A stretch of DNA of 64,000 nucleotides from assembly GCA_024138015.1 (NCBI GenBank), contig JAMXBB010000010.1:80558038-80622037 (forward strand), written 5' to 3'. Position numbers and translations under genes: made by a program. Source of the stretch: Lumnitzera littorea. Its lineage: Eukaryota; Streptophyta; Magnoliopsida; Myrtales; Combretaceae. This document shows, piece after piece, positions 35,331 through 49,189 of the stretch (position 1 is the first letter of the stretch; every line of letters starts with the position of its first letter). The notes beneath the pieces were generated by a model. That model saw only the letters and a program-made list of their open reading frames with translations. It ran no database searches and was not told the origin of the DNA.

Positions 35331-36688
35331 TGTAATAACTGAAATTTAAATTAACCATGTTAGTAAGGATTTATTGATAATTAGAGGGATATATTAATAC
35401 AGCGGTTACATAAAGGCCTTTAGGCTTAAATAATACGGATAATAAGTAAGAAATATTAGTTTTATGAGATTGTAGGGTTCTACCTCTTTCTATGTCCTCA
35501 AACTAATTTACCATAGGTTTTAGTAAGAAAGTGTAAAACCTAATCACAATAAATCTTATAATCAACAACTTATTTACAAATCACTCATTCACTAGATTTG
35601 AGGTTATAACAACAATATTTTCATTATATAAGATTGACATTTTTACATGTGTAAGAACTGGAGGTGAGATAATATCCTCAAATTGAACAAAAAATAATAA
35701 TAATAAACAAATAAAACAAAACACCAAGGTTAAGAACCTTAAGATCTCATTATATATCATTTGAAATTCTTCAAATTTTACAAAATTGATATGAATCTTA
35801 AGATGTATTGTACAATATAAAGAAACTACTACTAAACTCTTAATAGGTATTTATATAATTAAAGAAAGATGAAGGATTATGTTTGGTTTTCTTACTTATC
35901 TGTATTATTAAAGTACTTTAAGACTTAAGTAATCGTTACTCTTAAAATTACCTATTTAGTTTCTATTTAACATTATTTAACAAAAAAACTAATAATAAAA
36001 TAAATTATTAAAATTATAAAGAATGGGTAAATTTGTCTACTTACTCCTCTTTCTTTCTCCTTATCCGTTTCTCTACCACTTTCTCACACTCTCTCCTACT
36101 TTTCTTTTCTACTTTCTGTTATTAACAACACCTCACATCTCTCTCCCACTCTTTCTTTGTCATTGTCCCTACTAACATTCTTACTACCTTATTCCTCTCT
36201 CTATAACCCCACATCTCTCTATTTTCCTCATTTATTAATATCTTATATTAATATTATAATATATTCGATTATACAATATAATTTTATTTATTTTATACAA
36301 ATATAACGTGGGTGCATTGTCGACTAGTGTAATATGAAAAAAGAATTATATTTTAAGATATGTTATATCCATATTTTATTCTTTTATTTAAAAAATACTT
36401 TATTTTTAGCAAATTTGATTTGATTTTTCAATTCAATCCATCCCTTGAAACTAATAATAAATTTGTATTCTGTTTGAGAACTTCTTTCAACCAAATTTAA
36501 AAAAAAAAGGTAATTACAATATTATGATGTTAATTTGCAATCAATCTGACTTTTATGCCTTTATGATAAGGTCAAGATAATGAATACTAAGTCAGCACTA
36601 ATTTAAAACTATCAAGTCAAGAGGATAAAACAAGTTATGAGTCACTTGTTAGCTTGAGTATTGATAGTCATTAATTTAAGGTGTTACA
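35331..36688 (+). repeat. LTR of an unclassified gypsy-like element (D)
   Basis: Starts TGTAATAACTGAAATTTAAA and ends AAGGTGTTACA; both ends match the style of the A and C LTRs. A PBS-like stretch follows at once, so this is probably the 5' LTR of an element whose rest is lost or unrecognisable. The 5-mers outside (AATAT, ACTGG) differ, so it is not a clean solo LTR. Confidence 0.45.
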
Positions 36689-36712
36689 ACTGGTGCCAAA
36701 GTTGGCTCCATA
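36689..36712 (+). other. Degenerate primer-binding site of D
   Basis: ACTGGTGCCAAAGTTGGCTCC sits where Tekay-like elements have TTGGTATCAGAGC plus GGCTCC. It matches TGGTATCAGAGC at 8 of 12 bases, with differences that are all transitions. Confidence 0.4.
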
Positions 36713-37788
36713 CTAATAGGCATAGAATTTGATGATAAATTAAGTAGACGGAAAGGCTTTTATTATTATTATTATTTTTTTTTTGGAGGAAAGGTAATAG
36801 AAATAAACTAAATCACACTAAAAAAGAGGGAGAAGAGCTAGACTCAATTGCAGTGCAACACAAAGAAGGTGTCACATGTTTAAGAGGAGTGATTATGATA
36901 TGACTAGTGGTTAAGGTCTTATAGCAAATTGTGAACAAAAAGCAATACTATCCATAAGTGAGAATTCCTTAATAGAATGGATTATGGAATTTTACATGAG
37001 TAAAAAAAAAAAAAATGAAGTTACATTAAATCAACATTAATGTTTCTACTAGGAACTTTGCCAAGTATTGTCTATAAATCAGAAACCTTTAAATGTTAAC
37101 AATAGTGATAAGAATCAAAATCCTCGAATATGAAGACCAAATTGTATTAGACTATTTTTCCTTGCATGTTTGTAATAGTTTTAAAAACTTGATTTGTTGT
37201 AATGAGATCGTGTTAGAGCTAACTTGAGTTTTAGTATCAAGTATGGAATTAAGTAGAGGAATCGGACAACATTACACAACAAGCCCACCAGTTTACAATA
37301 ATACCAGCTTGATGGTAACATGATGGTAAAAGGACATAACCAACTTATTGCAAATTTCACTAGCCTGATGGAAACTTGATCAAATGCTTTGTAAGTTATA
37401 AGTCAAGTGACTAAACTAGTTCGATGGTACTCCAGTGCCAACCTACTAGCTTTAGCTTTTCTTTTCCACATTTTGTTAATTAATTTCTTTATATGTTTGA
37501 TTGTTATTACAATATTGCCTAGTGATTTATTATTGGCCAATTAGAAATTAGTTATATTAGTCAATAATAATTTATTTCTATTGACCAATGGAAATTTAGT
37601 TCTATTAAACAATAGAAATTTAGTTATAATAGCTAATAGGAATTTAACTTCATTTAGTATTAATTATAAGTTTTTTATTTTAGTTGTTTTAATTATGATA
37701 ATGCATTATGGATATAGGGTTTATTTAAAATGCTTATTCTATTGTAACAGATATCATTAGTTTGCGAAATATTTTTCTTGACTGTGAA
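36713..37788. other. Spacer after LTR D with short repeats
   Basis: No protein motif. Includes an (ATT)n/poly-T run near 36760-36785 and, at about 37535-37665, four to five imperfect ~25-30-bp units of the form CAATRGAAATTTAGTTNTATTA. Confidence 0.45.
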
Positions 37789-40700
37789 TGTCACGTTCTA
37801 AAGAGATGGAGTCATAGCAATCCCGCCGTATAAATTACCTTATGGTAGAAGCTAGCCTTATAGTCACTACTATAAACCCAATTCATACTAGGCGTATTCG
37901 ACTCAATTGTTTCGAAGTATCAAATCCAATACTTGTTCAATAAAAGCCTGTGGTATAATCTTTTGAAATAACCGTTAAAAACAAACTTATAGTTTAACTT
38001 TCTAGAAGAGTAGTTATAAAACCCATAAGTTCATGTTACTCAACATCTAGATCAGAAGATTGAAAACTATTGAGCCACTTAAGGAGACCCAAGTAGTTTT
38101 CTTAAAAGTTAGAAATAGAAAATAATAAGAACAAAAGTCCAGCCAATTCTTCTTGATCCTTACTCTCCAACCCTATTTCCTAAATTTTGGTATGGATGCT
38201 GTACTTGAAAATTCATTTTGAACCTACAAAATGAACTATAAGGGAATGAGTGATAACCTACTTAATAAATGAGATAGAAATAGAAGTATGTATTTAGTAT
38301 AGAGCAATTAAGGTTTTTAGCCAATTTTAGTTAGATGCAATGCATACTCAAGCATATGCCATCACATAATGTTATCCAGTCCATTATGAGATTAGAGGAA
38401 TTGCACTCACTTTAATTCGAGTTAAAGAGTCTAACATTTCATGCACAAATCAAAACTAGATGGAGGCTTGTGCAATGAAGAACACCTTCTACCCAAGACT
38501 ACCTTTGAATTACTATTCCTAATCTTATCGCAACCTCCTCTCCTATCATTTAGTTGGACAAAGGGTAGGAAAAGGACCATTTCAACTGTCCTCATTGAAG
38601 GGGTCCCTGTTTGAATCCTAACCATTAACTCTAATAGGTTGCAATACATATCAAGTTAGATGTTAGGCTAAGCTCAAGTTAGTTTGTTTTTAAGGTGATC
38701 AACTAAGCTTAAACAATTCAAGCAAAATAATATTCGCAAAGCAAACATAACATGGACTCTCAACTCCTACCACAACAAATCAAATCTCAAACACATGCAC
38801 TGCCAACTAACTATAATAACAAGCAAGTGCATACCATAGTCCCTAAGTATATTGAAAAATATTTCGAAGTACAGTAAAGCACTGATCCCACTTATTAGAA
38901 CTCAATTGCTTACTAAACATGGTTATCCAACTTGTCTCCCTTTAAGAATCCTTATATGTTTATCTAACTTAATTAGTTTAGTTATTATATAAATCATAAA
39001 ATAATTTATTTATCTTCATAAGAGTTAGGTTGATTTGGAATCTAATTCATAGGTTGTATACATTAGTGTAGGGAGTTAAAGTATTTCATAAGTGAATTTT
39101 ACCTTCAGCACCCTCTGAGCTAAGTTTTGAGTTAAGCCATTCATAGGATTTTTAGGTTAGGAAGCTTTTAAGTCATCCACTGAGTCATATTGAAGTTAAG
39201 GTTTATAGCAAGATTAACTTCTGAGTCTAGTAACTACTAGAGATTTCTCATGGAATGCCCTTTAAAGAAGCTTCTAAGTGTTCTTGTTCATATATTGTTC
39301 ATTCCAAATAGTATTTGAGTCCCTTCCAAGTTAGCCACTAATCACACCTTTTAACAAAATACCCTCTAAGTCCAACTAACTTCAAAATTCTTAAGAATAT
39401 ACCCTTTAACTTAGCTTTTGTTCTCCTTGTTGATTACAATTTACATATAAATTTTCCTTTGACTTAAATTCTAAGTATCTTCTTAATGTGATTCTCAGCT
39501 ACCAAACCTCTGAGTTATCCTCTACCTTAGTGCAAATTACCTATCACCAATTGTTTTATTTACTCATCCCTTAAATTTCATTTAAAAGGACTTTGTTACT
39601 ATTACACCTGACTCCTGATTACTTCATTACTTCTCAAACTTCATTTAACTCCTTTATTCTCATAGATGTACAAATTGCATGTAATGAAATTAGTTGTATA
39701 AATCACATATTTGGGGAAATTATAACTTCCAACCACAAAACCATACCAAACATCATAATTCCTCGATAAAAATATATCTCAAATTAGTTTAAGATAGGTT
39801 CCAAAGTGACATGTTTGAGGAAAACAAATTAAATGCTTAAACATAGCATTTTAACCATAATTTAGAGGCTAAAAAATTAAGAAATATTTAGAAAATAGTT
39901 TTACTAAAAAACTTCACATAACATCATAATTTTTAAACTTTGTGTGATATTTTTAGTGAATTTTTGGAAAAACCAATAAACCGAACACTCACGAGATCAC
40001 TCAACTTCGACCACCAATAGGGGTAAAGGGCTTATCAACATAGCTAGCCGGTGGTGGCTCCTTCTAACCCTGATAGTGGTTCACTTCTAGCAGTACTTTA
40101 TACCCACAAAGTGGTGATCACCTTGATTATACTTATTCTTCAATAATTTTCCCAGATTTTCTTCTTGAATTTTCTCAAAGCCCAACTTACTTTTCTCAAA
40201 TCTTTGATTGCATGTAGAATATTATGGAGAAAGTTGTGCAATTTTACAAAGCTTTTAGAAGGTGTATAATGATTTTCTCTCTCACTCTTACTAAAAATCC
40301 CCTTTTTATACTCATCCTATAAGTATCAAGTTGCTCATCTAAACACCAACAACTGTCCTTCGGTCCTTCCATACCTTATCTAACTATGTTCCAACTACCC
40401 TTACTCTTTAATTAATTTTCCCACATGTTACTTCATGTCATTTAATAATTTTATTACTCATAAAATTTATTTCTAAAAATTTGTTAAATATCGATACCTA
40501 TTTCATGCCTTTCTAGTAATTATGGGATGACATGTAAAAAAATTTAGTTATTTAGCTATCTTTTTTATTATTTTCTTGTATTTTCAAGATTCATGCACAT
40601 GATGCCTCTTTATCTAATATTCCAAGTTCAAATGGGTTACTTTCACAAACACCTTAAAATTGATTACCAAGAACGTAATTACAAGAGTATGAACTTATAT

Positions 40701-40893
40701 ACTAATTACTGGATGTATGACATGGCTTTTAAATATTATTTCATGTCATCCCATAAATAATATTATTCATATAGTTTATCTCTAATGTCTAGTTAGACGT
40801 TAGAACTCATCTTACGAGCTCTTAATAATTCACCAATGTTGTGTTCAAAGATTGGCATTTTAACTATTTTACAATTTTGTTATTATATTTACA
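37789..40893 (-). repeat. LTR L1, family L, minus orientation
   Basis: The left end TGTCACGTTC corresponds to the LTR 3' end (GGGCGTGACA style) read on the minus strand. Interior blocks match L2 and L3; for example AGAGGAATTGCACTCACTTTAATTCG near 38395 aligns with the L2 block near 41765. The outer end is uncertain; similarity fades near 40.89 kb, and no target-site duplication was found for the flank GTGAA. The frame at 38431-38649 is a shadow. Confidence 0.6.
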
Positions 40894-41184
40894 AAAACCA
40901 AACTTGTGGAGGGCATTTTGTATATTGTATACATATTTACATATTTAAAGATAAACATATGTATTTTTAACCAAGTCGAAAAAAAGGAGAAAAGTACATG
41001 TTTACTATTAAAATTTAAAAAAAAATTACAAAAGTACAAATTGTACAAAAAAAAAAAAAATTACCAAAGTACCAAGCCTAAGTATTTCTGAGTGTGTTGT
41101 ATCTTCAAGATGCAATATTAGTATGTTATCACTTATATTTTTAATATAGTATCCTACTGAGATTTTTTTTTCTAACTTTATTCA
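40894..41184. other. Short AT-rich spacer between L1 and L2
   Basis: Poly-A-rich, no coding potential; ends with the ATTCA duplication of L2. Confidence 0.5.
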
Positions 41185-44092
41185 TGTTACGCCCCAAAGT
41201 CGTAGAGTTGCAACAGTCCCGCCGTATAAACCATTCTATGATAGTAACTGGCCTCACAATATCTACCATAGACATGATCTACACAAGGCGTCGACGACTC
41301 TTTGCTTTGAAGTAAACAGTCCGATTAATAGTTATACTACAATTATGATAAATATTACAAATTTCTAATAAACCTACATAATTATAAGTAAGTCCACAGA
41401 GCTTCCCAGGAAGTTTTACATAAACACAATAGTTCACTAATGTACATAGTAACTATCAATCTTTCATCCTTAACTACAGGGATACTCTAGTTGCACATCA
41501 TTATTAAGTAGTTTGATCCTCATACCCCTAGTTTCAAAAGGACTAACCTCTGGGTAATTGTAAGGCAGCATTCTACTTGAATTGTTCAGAGATCAAAACC
41601 TGTAAAAGGATCTATAAGAGTATGAGCAACTACCGCTCAGTAAGTTGATTTGGAGACTCATAAATGCATACAAGCACAAACAAGATTATCGATCAATTAT
41701 TTTCATGCAATACAACAATCAAGTGTCATCGCACAACGTAGTCCGGTCCATTGTGAAATCAGAGAAATTTCGCCCGCTCTAATCCGAGTTGAGGAGTTCT
41801 ATGTTATGTAGTAGCTCACAATCAAACCTAGGTTTGTGCAATGGAGACCTCGTTCTCCCATAACTACCTTCGAACCATTGACTTCACCTTCGCTACGACC
41901 TCCTCTTCTGTCACTTAGTTCGACTGAGGATGAAGAAGGGACCGTTTTGTAATCATGCGCTATCCCTTTCGAAGGGGTCAGTATTTGGTTAGAGAATCCT
42001 ATGATCCCCTAATGGGTTGCAATGCATGACATTTTTGGTTCTTAGAGTCAAATAAGACTAAATTTCATTTAGGGTGTTCAAACAATTTCACACCAATTCA
42101 ATCATAACAGAAAATCACTCACATCACAATTTTAGCACGAATTCAAATACATCAAACACATGCGTAAACTACTTACAATCACAACCATATACAAGCCTAA
42201 GTCTCCGAGTACCATAAAACTAGTACTCTATAACAATAAGCAATAACTCAACTTACTTGGAATTGCTCGATCTCTCGATCCCTTAGTCACAAGTTGATTT
42301 GTCTCTAGGTGTCCTATAATACAAATAGGTCTTTTTAGTACTTATACTTTAAGGATTCATATTCTAATTCATAATTTAACTCATTTTTCCAGGTATACCT
42401 ATAATGTACTAATGATTCGTTATACTCTATTTCGGGGTTCGAATCCTAAATTAGCTTTTAATTTTGATTCCTAAGTCTTAAATATGCTCGAATCCTAATG
42501 TGACATTAATCACATTAAGCTCGAGTATCCAAATATCCTATTGGGTCTTAATTTAGTATTCTAACTATTCGGTACACGCTAACCCTAATTGGGGTGTCGG
42601 ATTTATTCCCGATGTGAGAAAATCTTACATTTTTATACATTTACTTAAAATTAAATGTTATTTCAGATTTGTTATTTTTCTGATTTCTATTATAATATTA
42701 TCTAAATAACCCTAATTTTTTTTATTTATTAATTTTCAATTTCACATATTATTAATTTCTTACATTAACTACCTAATTTCCTAAATTAACTATACTCCAA
42801 AGGCTAGGATTAGGTTTCCACATCAGAGATTAGCATCCTTAAACATCTAATTACTATCTAAATCAATAATTAGTACCTTAATCACCTAATTAACCCAAAA
42901 TTACCCAATTTTTCCATCATTTTAGGGATAAAAATTAACTTAAAAATTTTGAAAATTAATTTTAAAAAAAATGGCTTCATAGCATTGTTCTATATTACAT
43001 AAGCATCCTATAGAAAAAAATTGAGCTCCAAACTACACTCTTAAGCCTATTTATTTATAGTTCTAATCATGCTCGGTTTTGTTCAATTTGTTAAGGACAC
43101 TATATTTTCAAATGTGATTAAACTAAATTACTATTTTTTTCCTAAATCTACATACAATAAAACCTCAGAATAACAAGTTTCACAATTTTCTGGGTAAAAT
43201 AATTAATTTTACTAAATTATACAAAATCGGGACAATTATGGGACTCACCCGGTTCAATGTTTTCTAGCTGTCTAAACCCAGTCCAAGGTTGTCGGCCGGC
43301 CTAAACGGTGGGTCTAGAGTGGGGTGGTGGTGGCTCGCTCCTAGGTAGTGGTGAGGTATGAGTTTGGCTCACTTGCCCAATCTGCATAGTTTTCTTTTCT
43401 TTTTTTGTTTTCTGAATTTTCTCTCAAATTTTTGAGTCTCTCGATTTTTCTCAGATTCCTCACTGCCCAAATGAGTTCTGAAAATTTTTCTCCTATTTAT
43501 AGACGATTTTGGTAATTATTATGCATTAATTAAACATGACTTTGCCCAATTTCCTTGATTTTTGGCTTTTGTGTTGCCTAATTTTAATTGGTTGATTTTT
43601 ATTTGGCAGATCCTAACATGCCACGACCTGATTTTTATCATTTTATCCTCTTCTGATTTTTTTCTGATTTTTCCATAATTAATTTATAATTTTCTTTAAT
43701 TATTTACTTAGTTTTTAGCCAATTTAGGTAATTTCACGTATTTTTATCTACATGTAAATACATGTAGGGTACACGTGAACATTCCTAATTATTATTTTGG
43801 TCACTCTAAAATTTTTAGTATACATATAATTTATCTCTAATAATTTATTAGTTATTAGATTACACTTTTTGTTTTTTCGGTAATTAACAATTATTATGCT
43901 TAAAATTTGAAGATTTTATAGTCTCCTATTTTACTACTTACTTCTTTAAATTCAAGTTTACGAGGTCATTTTTACTAGTATTTCTCTTAATATCTTATAA
44001 TTTGGGTTTGATTGGATCCTTTAATCAATCGCTTTAAACTTTGAGTTCTAAGTTCAATCCTACGGTCACTTGGCTTAGCTTTAGGGCTTACA
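41185..44092 (-). mobile_element. Solo LTR L2, family L, minus orientation
   Basis: The plus strand reads TGTTACGCCCC...TTTAGGGCTTACA. On the minus strand this is TGTAAGCCCTAAA...GGGGCGTAACA, a canonical Tekay-like LTR of 2908 bp. Perfect 5-bp duplications flank it (ATTCA at 41180-41184 and 44093-44097) with no internal region, so it is a solo LTR left by LTR-LTR recombination. A minus-strand TATA box TCTATAAATAGG lies at 43492-43503. Confidence 0.9.
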
Positions 44093-44097
44093 ATTCA

Positions 44098-44543
44098 TAT
44101 ATTGTTAGCCAAGAAATTTGTATGAAACTCATTTTATTACTAGAAAGAGCTTGTATTGGATTTTTCATACTTATTTATTTATTAAACATATTAATTTTAA
44201 CTTTATATTTTTTACACTTATTACTATATTTGTCATTATTATTAGTTATTAAACTAAACATATGATAATAATTAAAAATTACCCATATCATTAGTAATAA
44301 TGAGTAATAAGTATTCATTTTATAGACTTTTTTTAGTCTAATCACATACAAAATCATATATCCTATATTTATTTACGTTTCTTCTTGTATTTTTTCTACT
44401 TCCTTCAGCTTGTGATGTATTTGTTGATTCTTGTATATCCATTGAAATTTATCAAGGCTCGATCTACAATACATTAATGAATTGAATTCGTAATCAAAAT
44501 ACTATACAATTTAGAATTTTTTTTATCATAAGGAAATATTTTA
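44098..44543. other. AT-rich spacer
   Basis: No gene seen. May include the right-end region of the MULE described below; no terminal inverted repeat could be identified. Confidence 0.4.
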
Positions 44544-44876
44544 TCAATTAACAATTACTTGTATGACTACTTCTCCAATATTTGATGGTGTTAGATGTAT
44601 TAATTTGATAGGGGTGAGCGGGTTAGCAACGAATGATGACGACAAAGTCATGGTTGGTATGAGTAACACAAATGATGGTGCATCATCTACAGTGCGATCC
44701 ACTAGAGTCTCTATTGATGGATCTGCTATCGAAGGATGAACTGTTGTAGAATTGGTAGCAAGAACGTTAGTAGTAGGTGGATCTATTGCAATAGGATTAA
44801 CTGTAGGATGATCAACTATAAGAGCATCAATAGTAGGTTGATCTACAATATCATCAATTAAAGCCCATGTATCCAC
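44544..44876 (-). CDS. Low-complexity C-terminal region, possibly of the PMD gene
   Basis: An uninterrupted 110-codon minus-strand frame with a repeated Asp-x-Pro-Thr theme (IDALIVDHPTVNPIAIDPPT, NSTTVHPSIADPS). It lies about 0.45 kb downstream of the PMD similarity on the same strand. Plant mobile domain proteins often end in low-complexity tails, so it may be the 3' end of that gene. I see no conserved domain, and it could be a chance frame. Confidence 0.3.
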   Translation of the reverse strand: MDTWALIDDIVDQPTIDALIVDHPTVNPIAIDPPTTNVLATNSTTVHPSIADPSIETLVDRTVDDAPSFVLLIPTMTLSSSFVANPLTPIKLIHLTPSNIGEVVIQVIVN

Positions 44877-45289
44877 ATCTACTGGAAGACTAAGAGATCT
44901 GTCATGTAACTATGCCTACTAATCTTGAGATCAACCTCGACTTCCTCCTCATCCTCATCCTCGTCCTTAGCTATGTCCTGATCTTCTCTCTTTGGCCGGC
45001 TAGCTCTTGAGTTGCTGCTCCTATTGAGTTAGATCACCTAACCTAATGCCTCCATATCCCTCCAATGTGTGTTTATCTACAGTAGCTAAGGCGTGGATGT
45101 CCTATATATCTTTGCTCCCTTCTATCCATGTGAATGTATCAGACTGTATTGTTGTAATGTGATTAAGTTGTTTCTATTAATATAATATGAAATTTTACCT
45201 ATATTTGATTGTTTTGAATAAAAAACTTACCAATGCAACCAAAAGTTCTCCAAGTCAACTGATGTATCTCTATGTTACTCTATATTACT

Positions 45290-46720
45290 AGTCGAAGTAG
45301 TTGGCAAAGAGCATACGAGGTAGGGTATCATCATGGACAATTTAAACCGGTCTTTGCCTCCTATCTTGCCACTAGGCAATGTATTTCATGTTCTTTTTAG
45401 CCCAATCTTCTTTTGTCCTTCCTCGTATATCCATCTTATGTATGTTGTTCAGATCTGTGCTGTAGTTTTTTGGGATCCATTGTACTCACCCCAAACATTC
45501 TCATCACTCTATTTGGCTGGTGCATCTCCACAATGTGGAAGCAAATGAGGACTTTGCCAAACATATGTCTCTCCCCTCCTAGCATATCTTAGGTAATGTA
45601 TCTAATATCTTAGGAGTATAAAGCGTCCAGCGAATCTACAAAAGCTAAATTTATTTCAGTATATATGTTATAGAAAAAAAATTAGAGTCATACAACTAAT
45701 AATTGTTTTGTATATGTTTGGGAGTTTGATGGTCTAAGGCCCCATGATAATGAGATAGAACATGAGTGGGAGTCTATCTAATATCAAACGTAATATCTTA
45801 CTACTATGATTGTAGGCCAAAGCTAGCTAGATGTATGTATGTCCTTTGTGGTGCTAAATAAGGGAATCTATTACATGCCTACACTGAATCAATACTCTAC
45901 GCCACCTATCTCTGTTGCCCCGTCTTGTATGAGTTGGCATAAGTATCTATACGACTATGCGAGGCAAGCCGATCCCTAGCTATAACTACATTTGTAAATC
46001 CTCTAATGGTATACAAGTGCACATAGCTAGATTATGTACCTACGAATACAGGGCCTCTAATTAGACGTGAAATATAGATCCTCGCATGGTGTTGGATATC
46101 TAGGTCATTCGCATATGTTAGTCGATGTGTCAACAGTAGACTCTTAAGCTAAGACATCCTTAACTCTTTACCCAACGATCTGATCTACGTTTGGTTTCAC
46201 TCCTAGTAGGTGCTCATATAGTTACAGCCAATCATGTATTGTAGTGCCCATCACTGGTAACCCATTTATGGGCAAACCCAACTGTACTATAGTGTTCTGA
46301 AGTGTCAATCCGACCTCCCCATGCATCAAATGGAATGTATGAGTCTCTGGTCGCCATCTCTCTACTAATGCAGTAATTAACCCCCAATCTTAACTATATG
46401 AATGGCAAATGTGCGACTCCATGGAATCCAGCCTACTCTAAGTAAGTGTTATCCTTCATCATACACATCTCACATCTCTTGAGGATTCTTTAGTGATGTC
46501 TCTTTTCGACGGTATTTATTTAGGTTATGTTCCTGCAAAATTCAATTACATTATATTTTACCAAATTATATAAGTTGTTTGAATAGACGATACTTTTATA
46601 CTTTATGCCTCCCCTCTCTATACAACCTCAAATCTGTAAGTGTCCTGTCGTGTCAGCACTAATCTATCTGCTAGTCCTGAATCCATTTGCATAAAAAGAG
46701 AGTAACTATATGTAAGATTT
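45290..46720 (-). pseudogene. Plant mobile domain (PMD) protein carried by a MULE
   Basis: Minus-strand reading gives the PMD hallmarks in order. DSGLADRLVLTRQDTYRFE starts near 46680. Then come AGFHGVAHLPFI (about 46440) and WGLITALVERWRPETHTFHL with HGEVGLTLQNTIVQLGLPIN and GLPVMGT (46390-46230), and after a decayed middle VLICFHIVEMHQPNRVMRMF (about 45530). PMD is the domain of Arabidopsis MAIN/MAIL1 and is also found in Ty3/gypsy and Mutator-like elements. Here it follows a MULE transposase by about 0.2 kb on the same strand, so it is probably the element's second gene. Frame changes (for example at 46390) and several stops break it. Biochemical role unknown. Confidence 0.8.
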
Positions 46721-46940
46721 TTTTGTAAGTTAGGTCAAACATATCAAATTAATTATAAAGTATACATATTATTCATATATAATAGTGAGACAAAAATATT
46801 ATAAGTTTTATTAACCTTCTTATGGGCATATTCTTATATTATGCTCTTACTTTCTACATCTTTTACAATAGTTTTTTTATTGATTTCTCTTTGAAATTGA
46901 TCTCATTATGATATCTACTTATTTTCGTCTTCCTTCCTTT

Positions 46941-49189
46941 CTACCTTTTTTCATACAGTGGGTGTATATTTGGCACTCTTTTTGGATCTATCCATGTGTA
47001 CCTATCTCTTAAAGGCACTTTTGTAACAAGCGACTTCATTTTCCTAGCGATACCATCTCTTAATCTTATTGTAGAATCTATTCTTACATGAGCCATAGCT
47101 ACTAATGCATGTGAGTAGGGTATTTTATATGTTTGCCACTTGTTACAACTACATCCGTTGTTATTTATGTCAACTATATGGTAATAGTTACCTTTCCTTT
47201 TATATTTACTCATATATGCTATTGTTTACACCTTAAACATTCACATTCTCATGTTAAATGTGTTTACTTAGTGGTGGATAGCTACCCCTCTCCATCTTTC
47301 TATCTTTCTGATAACCCATTTAGGATAAGCTTTTTGTTTATATATGACCTTAACTACCTTCTTACAATCTTCTTGGAAGTAGCCTACACAATTGTAGATC
47401 TTTAGAACCAATGCTTATATAGGCAATGACCTTATACCTTTTAATACTGCATTATAGCTTTAACTGAGATTTGTTGTCGTTTAACTGTATTAAAATCCTT
47501 CATCGTGTAATCGTGTCCATAACTTAGTAGGGATGTTTGCAAAGTAGTTTAGAGCAGAAGCATTCCTTTTCTTATCTCCTCTATATAGAATTCAAATATG
47601 TTTTCTTATTCTTGGAAAGCTGCTACAATTACTAGCTTCTTCAAATAATGGTTTTTGTATTTTATGTTGAAGTTACTGGCAACATGTTTTATACACACTG
47701 TCCATTTTCCATATGGGTGTTACCATCCAATACCCTTGTCTTTCATTGCTTTTCCTATACCCTTGCGTCGGTCTCATATAACATATAGGGTGAGATTATC
47801 ATCACATGATCCAAAGAGGCACTGCTTCAACTTCTTCATAAACCATTTCTAGCTTTTAGTCAATTCCTTCTCAACTAATGCAAAAACTAAGGGGAGTATG
47901 TGATTCGCACCAACCATATTATATGCAATCAGCAAGATATGTGAATATTTTCCATATAAAAATGTGCTATCTATACTAATCACTAGCTTACAGTGTTTGA
48001 AGGCTTCTATACATGGCCTAAATGCCCAGAACAATCTTCTAAAGACCACTTCGTTGTCCTTCTCAGTTGATAGAAATTTTAAGTAACATGTGTTCCTAAA
48101 TTAGTTCTCTATATCACATTCATCAGCTTTGACAATTCATTGTATGATTCATCCCAATTACTTTATATTTTAACAATTGCCATTTTTCTCACCCACCAAA
48201 CTTTTCCCTTTGAAATTAAATAACTATATGTGTCTTCTATTTGTTGTTTGAGCGTAGTGATAGTTATATTTGGATCATTCTTGATTTGCACCCCCCACCC
48301 CCCACAAAAAAAAAAAGGGTTATAAATGTCTAGTTGAGGTATAGATGATCATGTCTAAATGTCCTTTTAGTACATGTTTGTGGATCTTCAATAATAATCA
48401 TGAAAAAGTTAGAGACCTAATGCTTTTGGATTGCATGAAGTCACCATTTACAATTACATGTATTCCTTTCTTCATAGATAATATTCCATACCTTCTTGTT
48501 TGAGTCAATCAATAAAAAGTTGTAGTGATTTTTTATGTGCAACATTTTCAGTACATATGTCAAATCGAACTTGTTCTTAAACCTCATCCTTTCTTTAGCT
48601 CATTTCCTAACCATAAGTCTTTATCACAAAGAAAATCCTCTTCATATAATATGTAGCCATCACTTACATCCATCTTACTAAGGAATGGAATGTGATCTTA
48701 AAATGACATGTTACCAATTTGTTATTTTGTTAGAGCACTAGGTGCTATTGTTTGTCCTTGGTCATTTTCTAGTGAATTTGGATACTCATCTTTTTCTTCA
48801 AATGTGCCTATCTCAATTTTCGTCTCTTAATCATTATCTTAATCCACTTCATATATCAATTCATTTTCATAATTACTATCTTTAAGTGCCTCCTCCATCT
48901 CCTTATTAAGATCATCACTACTAGGTAAATTATCTTTATTTGATATGTAGAAATCACCAATTGTTTCAATATTTCTAAAGCATTCATAGGCCTTTCCACT
49001 TGTGATAGTTGAGGCTTACTTGTCTGGACCATTATTAGTTACTCTTGAGACATGGCAACTTGATCTTTGACTTTGACATATAGATGTTGAAAGCATGTCA
49101 TTCCAAATGCCCTAGAAATATTTATAAGGGCCTCAACATCTTCATCGTTATTAATGTATGCCTAGCAATCAGGTGTTTAGGATTCAGTA
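46941..49189 (-). pseudogene. Mutator-like (MULE) transposase, main part
   Basis: The DDE transposase segment is clear at 47849-48049: RLFWAFRPCIEAFKHCKLVI, SIDSTFLYGKYSHILLIAYN, LPLVFALVEKE, where SIDSTFLYGKY contains the first catalytic Asp. Further on, IFEFYIEEIRK and NRGVAIHH-like remnants lead to the SWIM zinc finger at 46941-47213 (NNNGCSCNKWQTYKIPYSHA, CxCxnCxH with the third Cys changed to Tyr). The N-terminal side (48060-49189) shows INNDEDVEALINISRAFGMT followed by many stops. The protein would bind the element's terminal repeats and cut it out. The same frame is split at 49190 by LTR L3. Confidence 0.85.

Noticed and set aside
44041..44357. Hydrophobic frames that look like membrane segments
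   Set aside because: Leu/Ile/Tyr-rich translation of AT-rich DNA at the edge of solo LTR L2.
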